A stretch of DNA of 64,000 nucleotides from Candidatus Nomurabacteria bacterium (GCA_023267435.1 JAHFNH010000003.1:51842-115841), one strand, 5' to 3'. Positions 38,396-47,895 are shown, counted from the stretch's first letter. Numbers and translations are program-made. The notes: generated by a model not told the origin, from the letters alone.

Positions 38396-39184
38396 TTAAA
38401 AAATTGGAAAAAGATGTAACTCAAAAAGAAAAGCTATAATCGCGCCAAAAACCAAGAATGGCGCAAATGGAATTTCGCTTTTCATTCCATGCTTTTTAGA
38501 AAAAGCGATCAACAAAAGTCCGACTATTGCCCCAGACCAGAAAGCTACAACGACACCACTTAGCACTCGAGAAAGTCCTAAAAGCCAACCTAAACCTAAA
38601 GCCAACTTAGCATCCCCTAGCCCCATCCAGGTCCCCCTGGAAATAAGCCAGATCAAAGCGAAAGGCAATGCGATAAATATTCCAGACAAAAATTCTAAGG
38701 CAGATGGAATATGCGGATAAAAACCAGAACTAGAGAAAAGAAACATTCCTAAAAATGCTAATGCTCCAAAAAACAAAGCAAGAGTGTTGGGAATTATTTT
38801 ATGCCTTAAATCATATACTGCAATAATTATAAGCAAAGAAAACATCGTGGCATAGAAAGCCATAGTGAAAGAAAATACGTAAGTATTCACATAAAAAATA
38901 TCTCTGAACTTCAAAAACAATCCGGCAAAAATAAGTCCAGTCACAAGCTCGACAAGAGGATACTGAATTGATATTTTACTCTGACAATGCGCGCATCTGC
39001 CCTTGAGAGTAAGATAACTAACTACTGGTATAAGCTCATGCCAAAGCAATTCTTTTTGGCAATTCATACAAGAACTACGTCCGCCTAAGTTTCTCTGAGT
39101 GTTGTATCGCAAAATCACAACATTTAAAAAACTTCCTATAATAAGACCGAAAACAAAGAAAAAAGTTGTGATGATTGATATCAT
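38396..39184 (-). CDS. pilD: prepilin peptidase
   Basis: PilD cleaves and N-methylates prepilins in the membrane. The 262-residue protein has the cytoplasmic zinc site CMNCQKEL ... CAHCQ (about residues 38-65), GSFLNVVILR, and both catalytic aspartates, in YDLRHKIIPN and GLGDAKLALG. It has about eight membrane helices. A TATAAT box about 30 bases upstream gives it its own promoter between pilA and the minor pseudopilins. Confidence 0.95.
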   Translation of the reverse strand: MISIITTFFFVFGLIIGSFLNVVILRYNTQRNLGGRSSCMNCQKELLWHELIPVVSYLTLKGRCAHCQSKISIQYPLVELVTGLIFAGLFLKFRDIFYVNTYVFSFTMAFYATMFSLLIIIAVYDLRHKIIPNTLALFFGALAFLGMFLFSSSGFYPHIPSALEFLSGIFIALPFALIWLISRGTWMGLGDAKLALGLGWLLGLSRVLSGVVVAFWSGAIVGLLLIAFSKKHGMKSEIPFAPFLVFGAIIAFLFELHLFPIF

Positions 39185-39240
39185 TTTTATTGATTTAAAT
39201 TAATAAAGCTTCCTTTATTATATCACAACAACGCAAAACA

Positions 39241-39268
39241 AAAACCACTCCAAGACTAGAGTGGTTTT
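39241..39268 (-). terminator. terminator after pilA
   Basis: AAAACCACTC and GAGTGGTTTT form a 10-base-pair stem just downstream of the major pilin gene. This isolates its abundant transcript from pilD. Confidence 0.8.
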
Positions 39269-39287
39269 TGTTTAAATAATTTTTATA

Positions 39288-39791
39288 TTATGGGCAAGCA
39301 GTAAAAACAGTATTGAGTGTCAGAGTATCCTCAATTTTAGCAAGTCCGGCAGAATCAACACAATAATAATCAACACCAGAAGAAGAATTAACCACATTTT
39401 GTGATTTTAATTGAACACCCGCTGCCCAAAGCTGGCCAGTAGAGTCAACATAACCATATGCGATTGTACCAGAAGCTGCAGCTGTAGCTTTCATTGCTTC
39501 TAAAGCGCCAAGGCTTGCAGAAGGACCAAACATATCGGTACAACTACTAGCAACACCAGCACTTGTGACATTACAAGCAAGGAGTCCGGTAGAATATTTA
39601 TTGTTAGTATCATAATAAAGCGCTGCTTGAGCTCTCATACCGCTTAAATTTGATTTGATTGCGGCATCTGCACCTTTTGTTCTTGCAGAGTTTAATGATG
39701 CCAAAACAACAGAAGCCAAGATGCCGATGATAGCAACAACGACCAAAAGTTCAATCAATGTGAAACCTTTCTTTGAATTCATTTTTTTCAT
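39288..39791 (-). CDS. pilA: type IV major pilin
   Basis: The 167-residue prepilin has MKKMNSKKGFTLIELLVVVA, a model class III signal with cleavage between Gly and Phe and Glu5 kept. The conserved helix runs to NSARTKGADAAIKSNL. The globular domain contains cysteine pairs (LLACN/SSCTD and YYCVD/FTACP) that can close disulphide loops as in other type IVa pilins. A TGGTATAAT promoter at 39831-39836 and a terminator make it a separate, probably highly expressed, unit. Confidence 0.93.
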   Translation of the reverse strand: MKKMNSKKGFTLIELLVVVAIIGILASVVLASLNSARTKGADAAIKSNLSGMRAQAALYYDTNNKYSTGLLACNVTSAGVASSCTDMFGPSASLGALEAMKATAAASGTIAYGYVDSTGQLWAAGVQLKSQNVVNSSSGVDYYCVDSAGLAKIEDTLTLNTVFTACP

Positions 39792-39830
39792 AAATTATTT
39801 TTAATTATTCTTATAATATATAACTGTCCT

Positions 39831-39836
39831 ATTATA
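39831..39836 (-). promoter_or_regulatory. extended -10 box of pilA
   Basis: TGGTATAAT on the minus strand lies about 39 bases before the pilA ATG, giving a short AT-only leader without a Shine-Dalgarno sequence. Confidence 0.5.
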
Positions 39837-39863
39837 CCACAAATGTAAAAGAGATATCCACTT

Positions 39864-41069
39864 CTAGCTTATTCCTCCTGCCATATTGTAAATCGGCATC
39901 AAAACAGAAACTAGAAGCAGTCCCACACCGAGACCTAAAACCACGATCATAACCGGCTCAATAAGCCCGACAAGTGTATCAACTGCATCATCCACTTCGC
40001 GCTTATAAAAATCAGCCAAAGTTTTTAAAATTGAACCTAAGGCACCTGTCTCCTCTCCGACCTTCACCATCTGCACCATAATACCCGGCATTTCCGGATG
40101 TTTTTCAAAAGCAGCAGAAAGCGCTAGACCTGACTTCACTCCGTCTGCTGCGTCTTTTAATATTTCCTTATACACTCGGCTGCCAACAACAGAAGAAGTG
40201 ATATCAATAGCTCGCACAATCGGCACACCAGAAGTGAGCATTGTGTCTAAGTTGTCAGCAATACGAGAAAGATATAATTTTTTATAAAGATTGCCCACTG
40301 CAGGGATAGAGAGACGAGCCTTGTCGAGATATTCTTTTCCTTTTTCAGTACTAGAAAGTCTCCAAAGCCAGACACCTAAAAGTGCTACGAAAATGATAGC
40401 AAGAAAACCATAGTGAACAGTGAAATCAGAAAGCGCAATAACGACTTTAGTATAAAAAGGAATATCTTGTCCGGAGTCTAAGAGAATAGCTGACAATTTC
40501 GGAATAACCACGACGAACATAAGACCCATCACCACAAAAAATGTAACGATAACGAAAATAGGATAAATAAGAGCGTTTCTAGTTTTAGAAGTTAGTGCGT
40601 ATTGGCGATCTAAATAATCAGCCAAATGTGCAAAGGTTTGATTTAATTTTCCTGTTTCTTCTCCAACTTTGACCATGTTCACATAAAAATCAGAAAAAAC
40701 ATCCGGATGTTTTGCTAAGGCACCGGAAATGGAAACACCCGCCTGTAAATCATCACTGATTTGATTGAGTTTATGGCTCAATATTTTATTTTCTGCATTG
40801 GCTGCAAGCATTGTGAAAGCTTTAAGGGCTGACACTTGCGCTTCGAATAAAGTCGAGATTTGGCGAGAAAGAATCACGACATCTTTCATTGGAATTCTTT
40901 GTGTGAAAGAAAATTGAAGAAGAGAAGTTTTAGCGCCTTCTTCTTTTATAGAAATAACAATAAGGCCACGGCGCTGAAGCCCGCTTATCGCCATATCGCG
41001 ATTGGTCGCATCGATCGATCCTTCCCTACTTATTCCTTTGTCGTCTACTGATTTATATTTAAATAACAT
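39864..41069 (-). CDS. pilC: type IV pilus inner-membrane platform protein PilC
   Basis: The 401-residue protein has the two GspF-type repeats, each with a cytoplasmic helical bundle followed by membrane helices: ILSRQISTLFEAQVSALKAF ... VGEETGKL, and LSRIADNLDTMLTSGVPIV ... VGEETGALGSIL. It ends VGLLLVSVLMPIYNM. PilC couples the PilB and PilT motors to pilin addition and removal. It follows pilT with 18 bases between. Confidence 0.96.
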   Translation of the reverse strand: MLFKYKSVDDKGISREGSIDATNRDMAISGLQRRGLIVISIKEEGAKTSLLQFSFTQRIPMKDVVILSRQISTLFEAQVSALKAFTMLAANAENKILSHKLNQISDDLQAGVSISGALAKHPDVFSDFYVNMVKVGEETGKLNQTFAHLADYLDRQYALTSKTRNALIYPIFVIVTFFVVMGLMFVVVIPKLSAILLDSGQDIPFYTKVVIALSDFTVHYGFLAIIFVALLGVWLWRLSSTEKGKEYLDKARLSIPAVGNLYKKLYLSRIADNLDTMLTSGVPIVRAIDITSSVVGSRVYKEILKDAADGVKSGLALSAAFEKHPEMPGIMVQMVKVGEETGALGSILKTLADFYKREVDDAVDTLVGLIEPVMIVVLGLGVGLLLVSVLMPIYNMAGGIS

Positions 41070-41087
41070 ATTTGTAATTATTAATTA

Positions 41088-42146
41088 TTAAATCATGCGC
41101 TCGAGCGCTTTTGGATTTAATGAATATTGATAAGCGTTCTCGATTGAAATTTCTCCTGCGCGCACGAGCTCTATGAGAGAACGGTTTAAATCAACCATTC
41201 CGCTCTCCATCCCCGTTTCTATAACCACATCTATTTCATGAGTGCGCTTTTCGCGAATCAAATTTGAAACAGCGCTATTATTTAAAAGGAGTTCATAAGC
41301 TGGCACAAGTCCGCCAGCAATTCTGGGAACAAGCCTTTGGGAGAAAATACCGAGCAAGCTGGAAGCAAGCTGAACTCTGATCTGATCCTGCTGGTTGCCT
41401 GGGAAAGAATCGATAATACGATCTATCGTCTGAGAAGCATTATTAGTATGTAAAGTTGAAAGAACGAGATGACCCGTCTCGGCAGCAGTCACAGCTGTCG
41501 AAATAGTATCAGGATTGCGCATTTCACCGATCATTATTACATTTACATCCTCGCGAAAAATAGATTTTAAAGCTATATGAAAATCCTCTGTATCAATACC
41601 GACTTCACGCTGATCAATGATGGATTTATTTGGAACATACACATGCTCTATTGGATCTTCTACGGTCACAATATGGCGCGCCTGTTCGTTATTGATCAAA
41701 TTTATCATAGCCGACAAGGTGGTTGATTTACCTTGACCAACCGGACCGACTACCAAGAAAAATCCTTGTTTCTTACGAGCTAAATCAGCAATTATCTGAG
41801 GAAGCTTCAAGTCAGCTAAAGGCTTTACTTTTGGAACAAGCCTGAAAGCCAAACTAATTAATCCTTTTTGGAAAAAAGCGTTTCCTCGAAGTCGAGCTTC
41901 TCCTCTAAAATCATAAGAGAAATCCATTTCTTTCTTTTCTAAAAATTTAGTGAGTTTTTCTTTGTCGAGAACTTCACCTAATATTCCGATCATGTCTTCT
42001 TTAGTGAAAACCGGATGTTTGACTAAAAAAATAAGCTCGCCATTAACGCGAATAGCCGGAACGCGTCCGCCACCTAAATGCAAATCAGATCCGCCTTCGC
42101 GGATAACAGTCAAAATAAGTTCTTCAAGTTCTTTTTTATAATCCAT
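41088..42146 (-). CDS. pilT: pilus retraction ATPase PilT
   Basis: PilT drives pilus retraction, needed for twitching and DNA uptake. The 352-residue hexameric ATPase has the Walker A VVGPVGQGKSTTL (Gln for the usual Ser/Thr), an Asp box, the Walker B IMIGEMRN and the histidine box AAETGHLVLSTLHTN. The AIRVNG region lies near the N-terminus. The gene lies between a receiver gene and pilC. Confidence 0.95.
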   Translation of the reverse strand: MDYKKELEELILTVIREGGSDLHLGGGRVPAIRVNGELIFLVKHPVFTKEDMIGILGEVLDKEKLTKFLEKKEMDFSYDFRGEARLRGNAFFQKGLISLAFRLVPKVKPLADLKLPQIIADLARKKQGFFLVVGPVGQGKSTTLSAMINLINNEQARHIVTVEDPIEHVYVPNKSIIDQREVGIDTEDFHIALKSIFREDVNVIMIGEMRNPDTISTAVTAAETGHLVLSTLHTNNASQTIDRIIDSFPGNQQDQIRVQLASSLLGIFSQRLVPRIAGGLVPAYELLLNNSAVSNLIREKRTHEIDVVIETGMESGMVDLNRSLIELVRAGEISIENAYQYSLNPKALERMI

Positions 42147-42179
42147 CCTATATAAAATTAAAAAATAATAATTAAGTTA

Positions 42180-42581
42180 TTATTTAACAGCACCAGTTTT
42201 CTTAGACAAAATTTCTAAAACCTGAGTGATAACTTCTGCTGGAGTTGAGTTTGCTTTAACGATATAACCATCTACGCCTAATTCCCTGCCATGATCAACA
42301 TCTTCCTTTTGTCCCTTGTTGGAAAGAATTATTTTTGCAGAATCAACAGATAATTTTTCTGCATTGATCTTTTCAAGCATTTCAAAACCATTCATCTCCG
42401 GCATAATTATATCTGTCAGGATAATATCGGGCTTTAATCCGGATTGAAGTTTCTCTAAAGCTTGTGCACCACTGCCTACTGCATGGACATCAAAATTACT
42501 CTGGCTGAACTTCAACGCATACATATCCAACAGGAAACTATCATCATCTATTAGTAAAATTTTTCTTTTTCCTTCATTCAT
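42180..42581 (-). CDS. stand-alone receiver-domain response regulator in the pilus operon
   Basis: The 133-residue protein is a single receiver domain: acidic pair IDDDSFLL, phosphoacceptor Asp in IILTDIIMPEMNGFEML, ILSN and the lysine in YIVKA. It has no output domain, so it works by contact with a partner, like CheY or PilG/PilH. Its position between pilB and pilT suggests that it controls the pilus motors. No kinase gene is adjacent; the kinases lie about 12 kb away. Confidence 0.9.
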   Translation of the reverse strand: MNEGKRKILLIDDDSFLLDMYALKFSQSNFDVHAVGSGAQALEKLQSGLKPDIILTDIIMPEMNGFEMLEKINAEKLSVDSAKIILSNKGQKEDVDHGRELGVDGYIVKANSTPAEVITQVLEILSKKTGAVK

Positions 42582-42641
42582 ATATTTATCTTTTAATTAT
42601 ATTATAAAACGACTTTTAATGATATAAACCGATTAAAGAAC

Positions 42642-44393
42642 CTATTCATTCTCATTAGTGAAATTATACACCTCTTGGAAAGGAATTACACCATCCACAG
42701 CTTTAAGCATAGCATCTTCACGCATCATCAGCATTCCCTTCTTACGGGCAACCTTGTAAATCTCAGAATCTACAGGGTTTTTGAGTATCACTTCCTGCAT
42801 TTCCTTGTCTACTTTGAACATTTCATAAATTGCAATACGGCCACGAGTACCGGCAGGACATTCAGGCGAAGGAACAGTATCATACATCTCGTTTTTGATT
42901 TCAATATCTTTTTTAAATTCTTCCGGCAAATCTTTCATCTGTTCTTCGATCTGCATTCTGATGCTTTTATCCATCGGTGTAAGTTTTCTGGATGAAGGGC
43001 AAGTTAATCTCGTCAAACGTTGCGCCACAGAAAGAATCAAAGTTGGAGCAATAAGATAAGGATCCACTCCCATATCTACAAGACGTGGAATAGCGCCAAT
43101 GGCGGAGTTAGTGTGAAGTGTTGATAAAACAAGGTGTCCAGTTAATGCCGCTTGAATAGCGAGCTGGGCTGTTTCTTTATCTCGGATTTCTCCAACCATG
43201 ATTACATCTGGGTCCTGACGAAGAATCGAACGCAAACCTGACGCGAAAGTATATCCAATTTCCGGCATCATTTGCGACTGGTTTATGTCAGGCATGTGAT
43301 ACTCAACAGGGTCTTCTAATGAAACGATATTACTTTTTTCCTTATCTAACTCATTCATCATAGAATAAAGAGTGGTGGATTTTCCGGAACCAGTCGGTCC
43401 AGTAATAAGAATAAGTCCGTAAGGTTTCTTAATAGCTTCTCTGATCATCTTGAGATTTGTTTTTGATAAGCCAAGTTGATCTAACGGCTTCACCCCTTTT
43501 TCAGAATCCAAGATACGCATCACAACCTTCTCACCATAATAAGCCGGCATTGTTGAGACACGGAAATCAATTTTTCTGCCATCAATGTTTGTACTAAAAG
43601 ATCCGTCTTGAGGTTTTCTTTTTTCATCTAGACGCAATTTGGAAAGAATTTTTATGCGCGCAACTATTCCGCTGTATACATTTGTCGGCAAAATAATCGT
43701 CGTATGAAGAGAGCCGTCCACACGATAACGAACTTTAACCTTTTCTCCAGTATGTTCTATATGTATATCGGACGCATTACCTTCTATGGCATTACGCAAT
43801 ATAACTGCGACGATTTTTATAACAGGAGCATCTTCTACAATTTTTTCTTCTTCTCCAGGTTTTACGTCTTTTATGTCTTTGCTCAATCTCATAGCTTCGC
43901 CTGATTTCTTTAAATCAATAGCCTCATCTTCGTCTAATTCACCCAAGGCTTCATCTACTTGGTTTGAAATGCCTTTGTAGTTTTCCATTACGCCATTGTA
44001 ATCTGTTTTAGAAATGAGAAAAATTTTGAAAGGAATTCCAAGCTTTGCAGAAATAAATTGCAATGCATCCATCGCCTGAATATTTTCCGGATCCGTCACA
44101 CCAACTTCCAATACTTCATCTTGCAAACTGAGTGGAACAAATCCATAATGCATCGCAGAATCTTCCGGAATATATTTAAGAGCATCAAAAGAAAGAGCTT
44201 TCGGATTTACTTTTTTTGTCGGCATTTGAAAATACTCTCCTTTTATTTCCAAGAGAGTTTCTTCTAAAACGCCCGATTCAATCAAAGTATCATCAACATT
44301 ACCACCGTGCTTTTCTTTGGCACGATTTTTAATTTCCCCTATTTGGCTTTCATTGATTACGCCCTTTTTAGCTAATTCTTCTAAAAAACTCAT
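42642..44393 (-). CDS. pilB: pilus extension ATPase PilB
   Basis: The 583-residue protein has an N-terminal MshEN-type domain (about residues 1-150). The GspE ATPase core follows: VRYRVDGSLHT, the Walker A LITGPTGSGKSTTLYSM (about residues 325-340), SLEDPVEYHMPDINQSQ, Walker B VIMVGEIRDKETAQLA and AALTGHLVLSTLHTN. Of the usual four-cysteine zinc finger of PilB, only single cysteines (LTCPSSRK, SPECPAGTRGR) remain. PilB powers pilus assembly. Confidence 0.95.
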   Translation of the reverse strand: MSFLEELAKKGVINESQIGEIKNRAKEKHGGNVDDTLIESGVLEETLLEIKGEYFQMPTKKVNPKALSFDALKYIPEDSAMHYGFVPLSLQDEVLEVGVTDPENIQAMDALQFISAKLGIPFKIFLISKTDYNGVMENYKGISNQVDEALGELDEDEAIDLKKSGEAMRLSKDIKDVKPGEEEKIVEDAPVIKIVAVILRNAIEGNASDIHIEHTGEKVKVRYRVDGSLHTTIILPTNVYSGIVARIKILSKLRLDEKRKPQDGSFSTNIDGRKIDFRVSTMPAYYGEKVVMRILDSEKGVKPLDQLGLSKTNLKMIREAIKKPYGLILITGPTGSGKSTTLYSMMNELDKEKSNIVSLEDPVEYHMPDINQSQMMPEIGYTFASGLRSILRQDPDVIMVGEIRDKETAQLAIQAALTGHLVLSTLHTNSAIGAIPRLVDMGVDPYLIAPTLILSVAQRLTRLTCPSSRKLTPMDKSIRMQIEEQMKDLPEEFKKDIEIKNEMYDTVPSPECPAGTRGRIAIYEMFKVDKEMQEVILKNPVDSEIYKVARKKGMLMMREDAMLKAVDGVIPFQEVYNFTNENE

Positions 44394-44401
44394 AATATAG
44401 T

Positions 44402-44830
44402 TTAGGGTTTTGGAGTCTGAGTAGTTGGAGTATTTGTCGAACCAGGATTTGTAGTAGCTGGAGAGTTTGTATTAGGAGTTAAAGCGTTAATGGGAGCTGC
44501 GATTACATCTGAACCGATAGGAGCAAATGGGTTTGGTCTTCCTTCTGTTCCATCAGATACAAGTTGAATGCTAGAATCACGCAAAGTAGCAAAAGCCGGA
44601 TCAGAAAAAATAGAATCATCTAATTTTATGCTTTTTACATTAAGAAGGACAGTTAGAAAATCTCCACCGATAGCACTAGAACCTGTGCTAGTCGTACTTG
44701 TGGTTGATGTGCCAGTGGATGAAGTTAAAGCTGACTGGTCTGGAGCAGGTTTAAGGAAAAAGACATAAGCCAAGATAAGGATTATGGCGACGACTGCTAA
44801 TATTATTATGTTTTTGATTATTGAAGACAT
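44402..44830 (-). CDS. small membrane-anchored PilP-like pilus protein
   Basis: The 142-residue protein has an N-terminal membrane helix (residues 7-26). A Ser/Thr-rich linker (STGTSTTSTTSTGSS) follows, then a short folded region ending GRPNPFAPIG and a Thr/Pro/Asn-rich tail. It follows pilO directly, the position of pilP, and GRPNPFAP resembles motifs in other pilus accessory proteins. It lacks the lipoprotein cysteine and the full beta-domain of PilP, so the call rests on position and is tentative. Confidence 0.6.
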   Translation of the reverse strand: MSSIIKNIIILAVVAIILILAYVFFLKPAPDQSALTSSTGTSTTSTTSTGSSAIGGDFLTVLLNVKSIKLDDSIFSDPAFATLRDSSIQLVSDGTEGRPNPFAPIGSDVIAAPINALTPNTNSPATTNPGSTNTPTTQTPKP

Positions 44831-44833
44831 ATT

Positions 44834-45442
44834 TTAATTTTTCAGCCAATAAGTTTTAATTTTAAATCCATATTTATAAGAATTAGAAGAAGTAGCAGCT
44901 GCCGCAGCGGAAAGCCCCGCACCAGTATCAGAAGCAAATTGAATTGATGATACGTCGACAATTCTTAGATTACTTTCCAAATCTTTTACGAAATTAAGAA
45001 AATTTAAATAAGTGCCTTGAGTAGAAAACTCCAAATTCCAAGCTCCGTAATTCTTGCGTGAAGCAGTATTGGCGACTCCCCCTTGGATTGCACCACTTGG
45101 TTGAGCAGTAGCGGATTGGCTGGTTGTGTCATATTTCACATCTTTCAAGACCATACCGTAAGGCGAAGCAACCTTTTCAATTTCCAAAATTAAACGAATA
45201 TTATCTACAGTATCAGGTAAGAACTTCTGTAATTTATCCAAATTTCCAGGATCAATCGAATTATATTTTTGAGTCAATTTGTCTCGCTCAGCTTCAAGCG
45301 TCTTGGAATTATTCAATGCTTCATTATAAGAAGCGACTTGAGATCTCAAATCAGAAATATCATTGTAAAGCGGAACAGTAAATACAAAAAACCCTGCAGC
45401 GGCGACTCCTATTAAAATTGCTGGAAAAGCGAATCGAAACAT
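44834..45442 (-). CDS. pilO: PilO-like pilus alignment protein
   Basis: The 202-residue protein has one N-terminal membrane helix (residues 4-26), a coiled coil (ISDLRSQVASYNEALNNSKT) and a ferredoxin-like domain with NLEFSTQGTYLNFLNFVKDL, a common PilO signature. PilO forms heterodimers with PilN to link cytoplasmic PilM to the outer parts of the machine. It starts two bases after pilN. Confidence 0.85.
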   Translation of the reverse strand: MFRFAFPAILIGVAAAGFFVFTVPLYNDISDLRSQVASYNEALNNSKTLEAERDKLTQKYNSIDPGNLDKLQKFLPDTVDNIRLILEIEKVASPYGMVLKDVKYDTTSQSATAQPSGAIQGGVANTASRKNYGAWNLEFSTQGTYLNFLNFVKDLESNLRIVDVSSIQFASDTGAGLSAAAAATSSNSYKYGFKIKTYWLKN

Positions 45443-45444
45443 AA

Positions 45445-46056
45445 TTATTGAGTATTACTGCTCTGCGTTGCGAGCATTTGCTTATAATCTACAAACGATG
45501 GATCGACCGAAAATTCTAAATCGAACAAAACATTACCATTATTATCAAGAGAAAGATTGGAAAAAACTGGATCGATTAATTCTTTTGCATTTGTAGAAAA
45601 AAGCATAGACTGTAACGCAATCGAACGATATCCTATAGCCTGTCCACTCATTTTAACATCTACTTTGGCATTTTTTTCGCCACTGAAATCATAACTAAAT
45701 TTTGTATATCTAATATTTTTTAAAGTTTCTCTTGAGAGAACATCGAAAATCGGAGATACGGCAATATGGTTCGCAAGAATTTCATTAGAAGAACTCAAAC
45801 GCTTGTCTAATACTTGAAGCTGAGTTATTTTAGAACGTTCAAAACGATTTTGAGCAAGATTTAAATCGTTCTGCATTTGAGTAATATTTTTAGCTAAAAT
45901 TCCTTTATAAAAATATAATCCACCAGAGACAACTACTATGGAAATGAAAATAAAAATTGAAAGAATAGTCAAAAGACCGACAGGACGCGAAGCGACTGCT
46001 CGCTCTTCGACCATCGGCTTCTTTGGTATGAATGATGTTTGAAAATCTGACTCCAT
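45445..46056 (-). CDS. pilN: PilN-like pilus alignment protein
   Basis: The 203-residue protein has a short cytoplasmic N-terminus with FIPKKP (the PilM-binding INLLP-like segment), one membrane helix (about residues 27-50), a coiled coil (NITQMQNDLNLAQNRFERSK) and a periplasmic-type domain. It lies between pilM and pilO. A TATAAT box seven bases before its start suggests an extra internal leaderless promoter. Confidence 0.83.
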   Translation of the reverse strand: MESDFQTSFIPKKPMVEERAVASRPVGLLTILSIFIFISIVVVSGGLYFYKGILAKNITQMQNDLNLAQNRFERSKITQLQVLDKRLSSSNEILANHIAVSPIFDVLSRETLKNIRYTKFSYDFSGEKNAKVDVKMSGQAIGYRSIALQSMLFSTNAKELIDPVFSNLSLDNNGNVLFDLEFSVDPSFVDYKQMLATQSSNTQ

Positions 46057-46063
46057 ATTGTTT

Positions 46064-46069
46064 ATTATA
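46064..46069 (-). promoter_or_regulatory. -10 box TATAAT before pilN
   Basis: Perfect TATAAT seven bases before the pilN ATG (46056), in the 22-base gap after pilM. Confidence 0.5.
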
Positions 46070-46078
46070 TTATCTCAC

Positions 46079-47206
46079 TTATTGTAATTTTCGCAAAGCT
46101 AAACCTAACGCAATTGCAAACTCGGGACCTGTCGTTTCGAGAACTTTTCCTAAAAATGCCGGTGCGCCGATTTTTGAAAATGGATTTCCGATTTTTACTT
46201 CCGCTCGAAAATTATTTGATGCTGTTTCCGGTAAACCTTTCAAAAGAGAACCTCCGCCTGTGAGTATAACCTTGCTGATAGTCCGATTGTACTTCTTCTC
46301 GTATCCTAATAATACATTATTCGTTTCTGAAAAGATATAGTCGGTGTGGATTTTGATGATGTCGGACAAACTTTTTTCCGCAGGACTTCCGAAAAGTCCG
46401 AATTCTTTTTTCATTTCTTCCGCTTTGGAATATGGAATACTTAAAGATTTGGAAATGGCATCGGTTATATCTGCTCCCCCGCGGTTTATAATATGAAAAC
46501 CTCTGACTGATCCGAATTCGACAATAGAAAGCTTAGTATGCGATGCGCCGAAATCCATAAGGAGTACTGGTGAGAGCTCATGTTCAAAATTTGCGCGAAT
46601 GGAAGAAAAAATTTCTATCTCAAAAAATCCTGCTTCGAGAGAACATTGAGAAACCAAAGATCGATATTTAGAAACTGCATCATTCTGAATTGCCACAACT
46701 AATACTTCTGTCTTATCGGCTGGAAGAGATGCTAAATCAGGATTATTCGCTTCTTCAAAGGAAGCTTCTTTTTTAGGAAGGACAAACCAATCAAGTGAAA
46801 CTTCTGTAATCGGCACAGGAATATATTTGCGAGCTTCCGTTGGAATAATGGACGCCAATTCACTTTGTTTAACCTGTGCTGGCAAATCGATGGTAAAAAT
46901 AAGACTCGACTGTACTGGAACAGAAAGAGCCACGGACGGAGTCGTAACGCCGGATTGTTTTAAAACTTCTTTCAATGCCTCGACTATTTTTTCAGCCGGT
47001 AAATTGGTAACACGTCCATTATCAAGATCAGCATAAGGACCCAATGCAATGGCTCCGTAAGTTTCAAGTACGGCTTTTCCGTTTTTTTTCTTTATTTCAA
47101 CCACTTTAATCGACGAAGAACCGATGTCTATGCCGACAGCGCTATCGCTTCCACCACCTCCGAACAGGTTTCCACTTGAGAAAAATTTTTTAAAAGGATT
47201 GTCCAT
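46079..47206 (-). CDS. pilM: type IV pilus actin-like ATPase PilM
   Basis: PilM is a cytoplasmic actin-fold protein that recruits PilN. The 375-residue product has AVGIDIGSSSIKVVEIKK (phosphate 1), PTEARKYIPVPITEVSLDW, LLMDFGASHTKLSIVEFG (phosphate 2) and ILTGGGSLLKGLPE (adenosine). It is the first gene of the pilus operon. It is divergent from comF, and the shared 32-base gap holds overlapping -10 boxes. Confidence 0.95.
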   Translation of the reverse strand: MDNPFKKFFSSGNLFGGGGSDSAVGIDIGSSSIKVVEIKKKNGKAVLETYGAIALGPYADLDNGRVTNLPAEKIVEALKEVLKQSGVTTPSVALSVPVQSSLIFTIDLPAQVKQSELASIIPTEARKYIPVPITEVSLDWFVLPKKEASFEEANNPDLASLPADKTEVLVVAIQNDAVSKYRSLVSQCSLEAGFFEIEIFSSIRANFEHELSPVLLMDFGASHTKLSIVEFGSVRGFHIINRGGADITDAISKSLSIPYSKAEEMKKEFGLFGSPAEKSLSDIIKIHTDYIFSETNNVLLGYEKKYNRTISKVILTGGGSLLKGLPETASNNFRAEVKIGNPFSKIGAPAFLGKVLETTGPEFAIALGLALRKLQ

Positions 47207-47228
47207 TTTCTTGAATTACGCTTATAAT
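47199..47228 (+). promoter_or_regulatory. promoter TTGTCC-18-TATAAT of comF, overlapping the pilM promoter
   Basis: TATAAT (47223-47228) lies 10 bases before the comF ATG. A second TATAAT on the minus strand (47227-47232) points toward pilM. The overlap suggests competing divergent promoters. Confidence 0.55.
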
Positions 47229-47238
47229 TATATCATAT

Positions 47239-47889
47239 ATGAATTTTTTAAACACCATATTAAATATAGCTTTCCCTGTAAACTGCATTTCCTGTGGCAA
47301 AAATGGTTCAGATTTGTGCTTGAAATGCCTCGAAGAATCTCCCGAAGCGGAACGCGAAAGTGCCAAATGGATATTTCCTATGTATGACTATCGACACCCT
47401 CCAGTAAAAAGATCTATCTGGCTTTTAAAATATAAAGGTAAGTTTAATCTGGCTGGCATCTTCGCGGAAGTTTTGTATGGCAGAATTATCGAAGAACTTT
47501 CAGATTTATCAGTAATGGAAAATTTCCGTGAGCCAATATTGATACCCATTCCCCTCGCCGGCAAGCGCAGGCACGAGCGCGGTTTTAATCAAGCTGAGCT
47601 TATTTGTAAAAAATTAATTAAATTAGATAAAAATAAAAATTTTAAACTCGAAACAGACGTCTTGATAAAACCGCATGACACTAAACACCAAGCACAAGTT
47701 GAAAATAGAAATGAAAGATTAAAAAACATTGTCGGATCTTTCGACATAAAAAATCCAGAAAAAATAAAAGGAAGAAATATAATATTAATAGATGATGTCA
47801 CCACCACCGGTGCGACTTTCAATGAAGCCAGAAAAATTTTAAAAAAACACGGCGCGAAAAAGATAATTGCTTTCGCTATCGCGCATTAA
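47239..47889 (+). CDS. comF: ComF family phosphoribosyltransferase-like protein
   Basis: The 216-residue protein has an N-terminal zinc finger (CISCGKNGSDLCLKC, residues 13-27), RRHERGFNQAE, and the PRPP-binding motif IILIDDVTTTGATFNEAR near residue 180. ComF takes part in handling incoming single-stranded DNA during natural transformation. Its place beside the pilus operon supports a DNA-uptake role for the pilus. ComEC is not in the window. Confidence 0.93.
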   Translation: MNFLNTILNIAFPVNCISCGKNGSDLCLKCLEESPEAERESAKWIFPMYDYRHPPVKRSIWLLKYKGKFNLAGIFAEVLYGRIIEELSDLSVMENFREPILIPIPLAGKRRHERGFNQAELICKKLIKLDKNKNFKLETDVLIKPHDTKHQAQVENRNERLKNIVGSFDIKNPEKIKGRNIILIDDVTTTGATFNEARKILKKHGAKKIIAFAIAH

Positions 47890-47895
47890 AAATAA

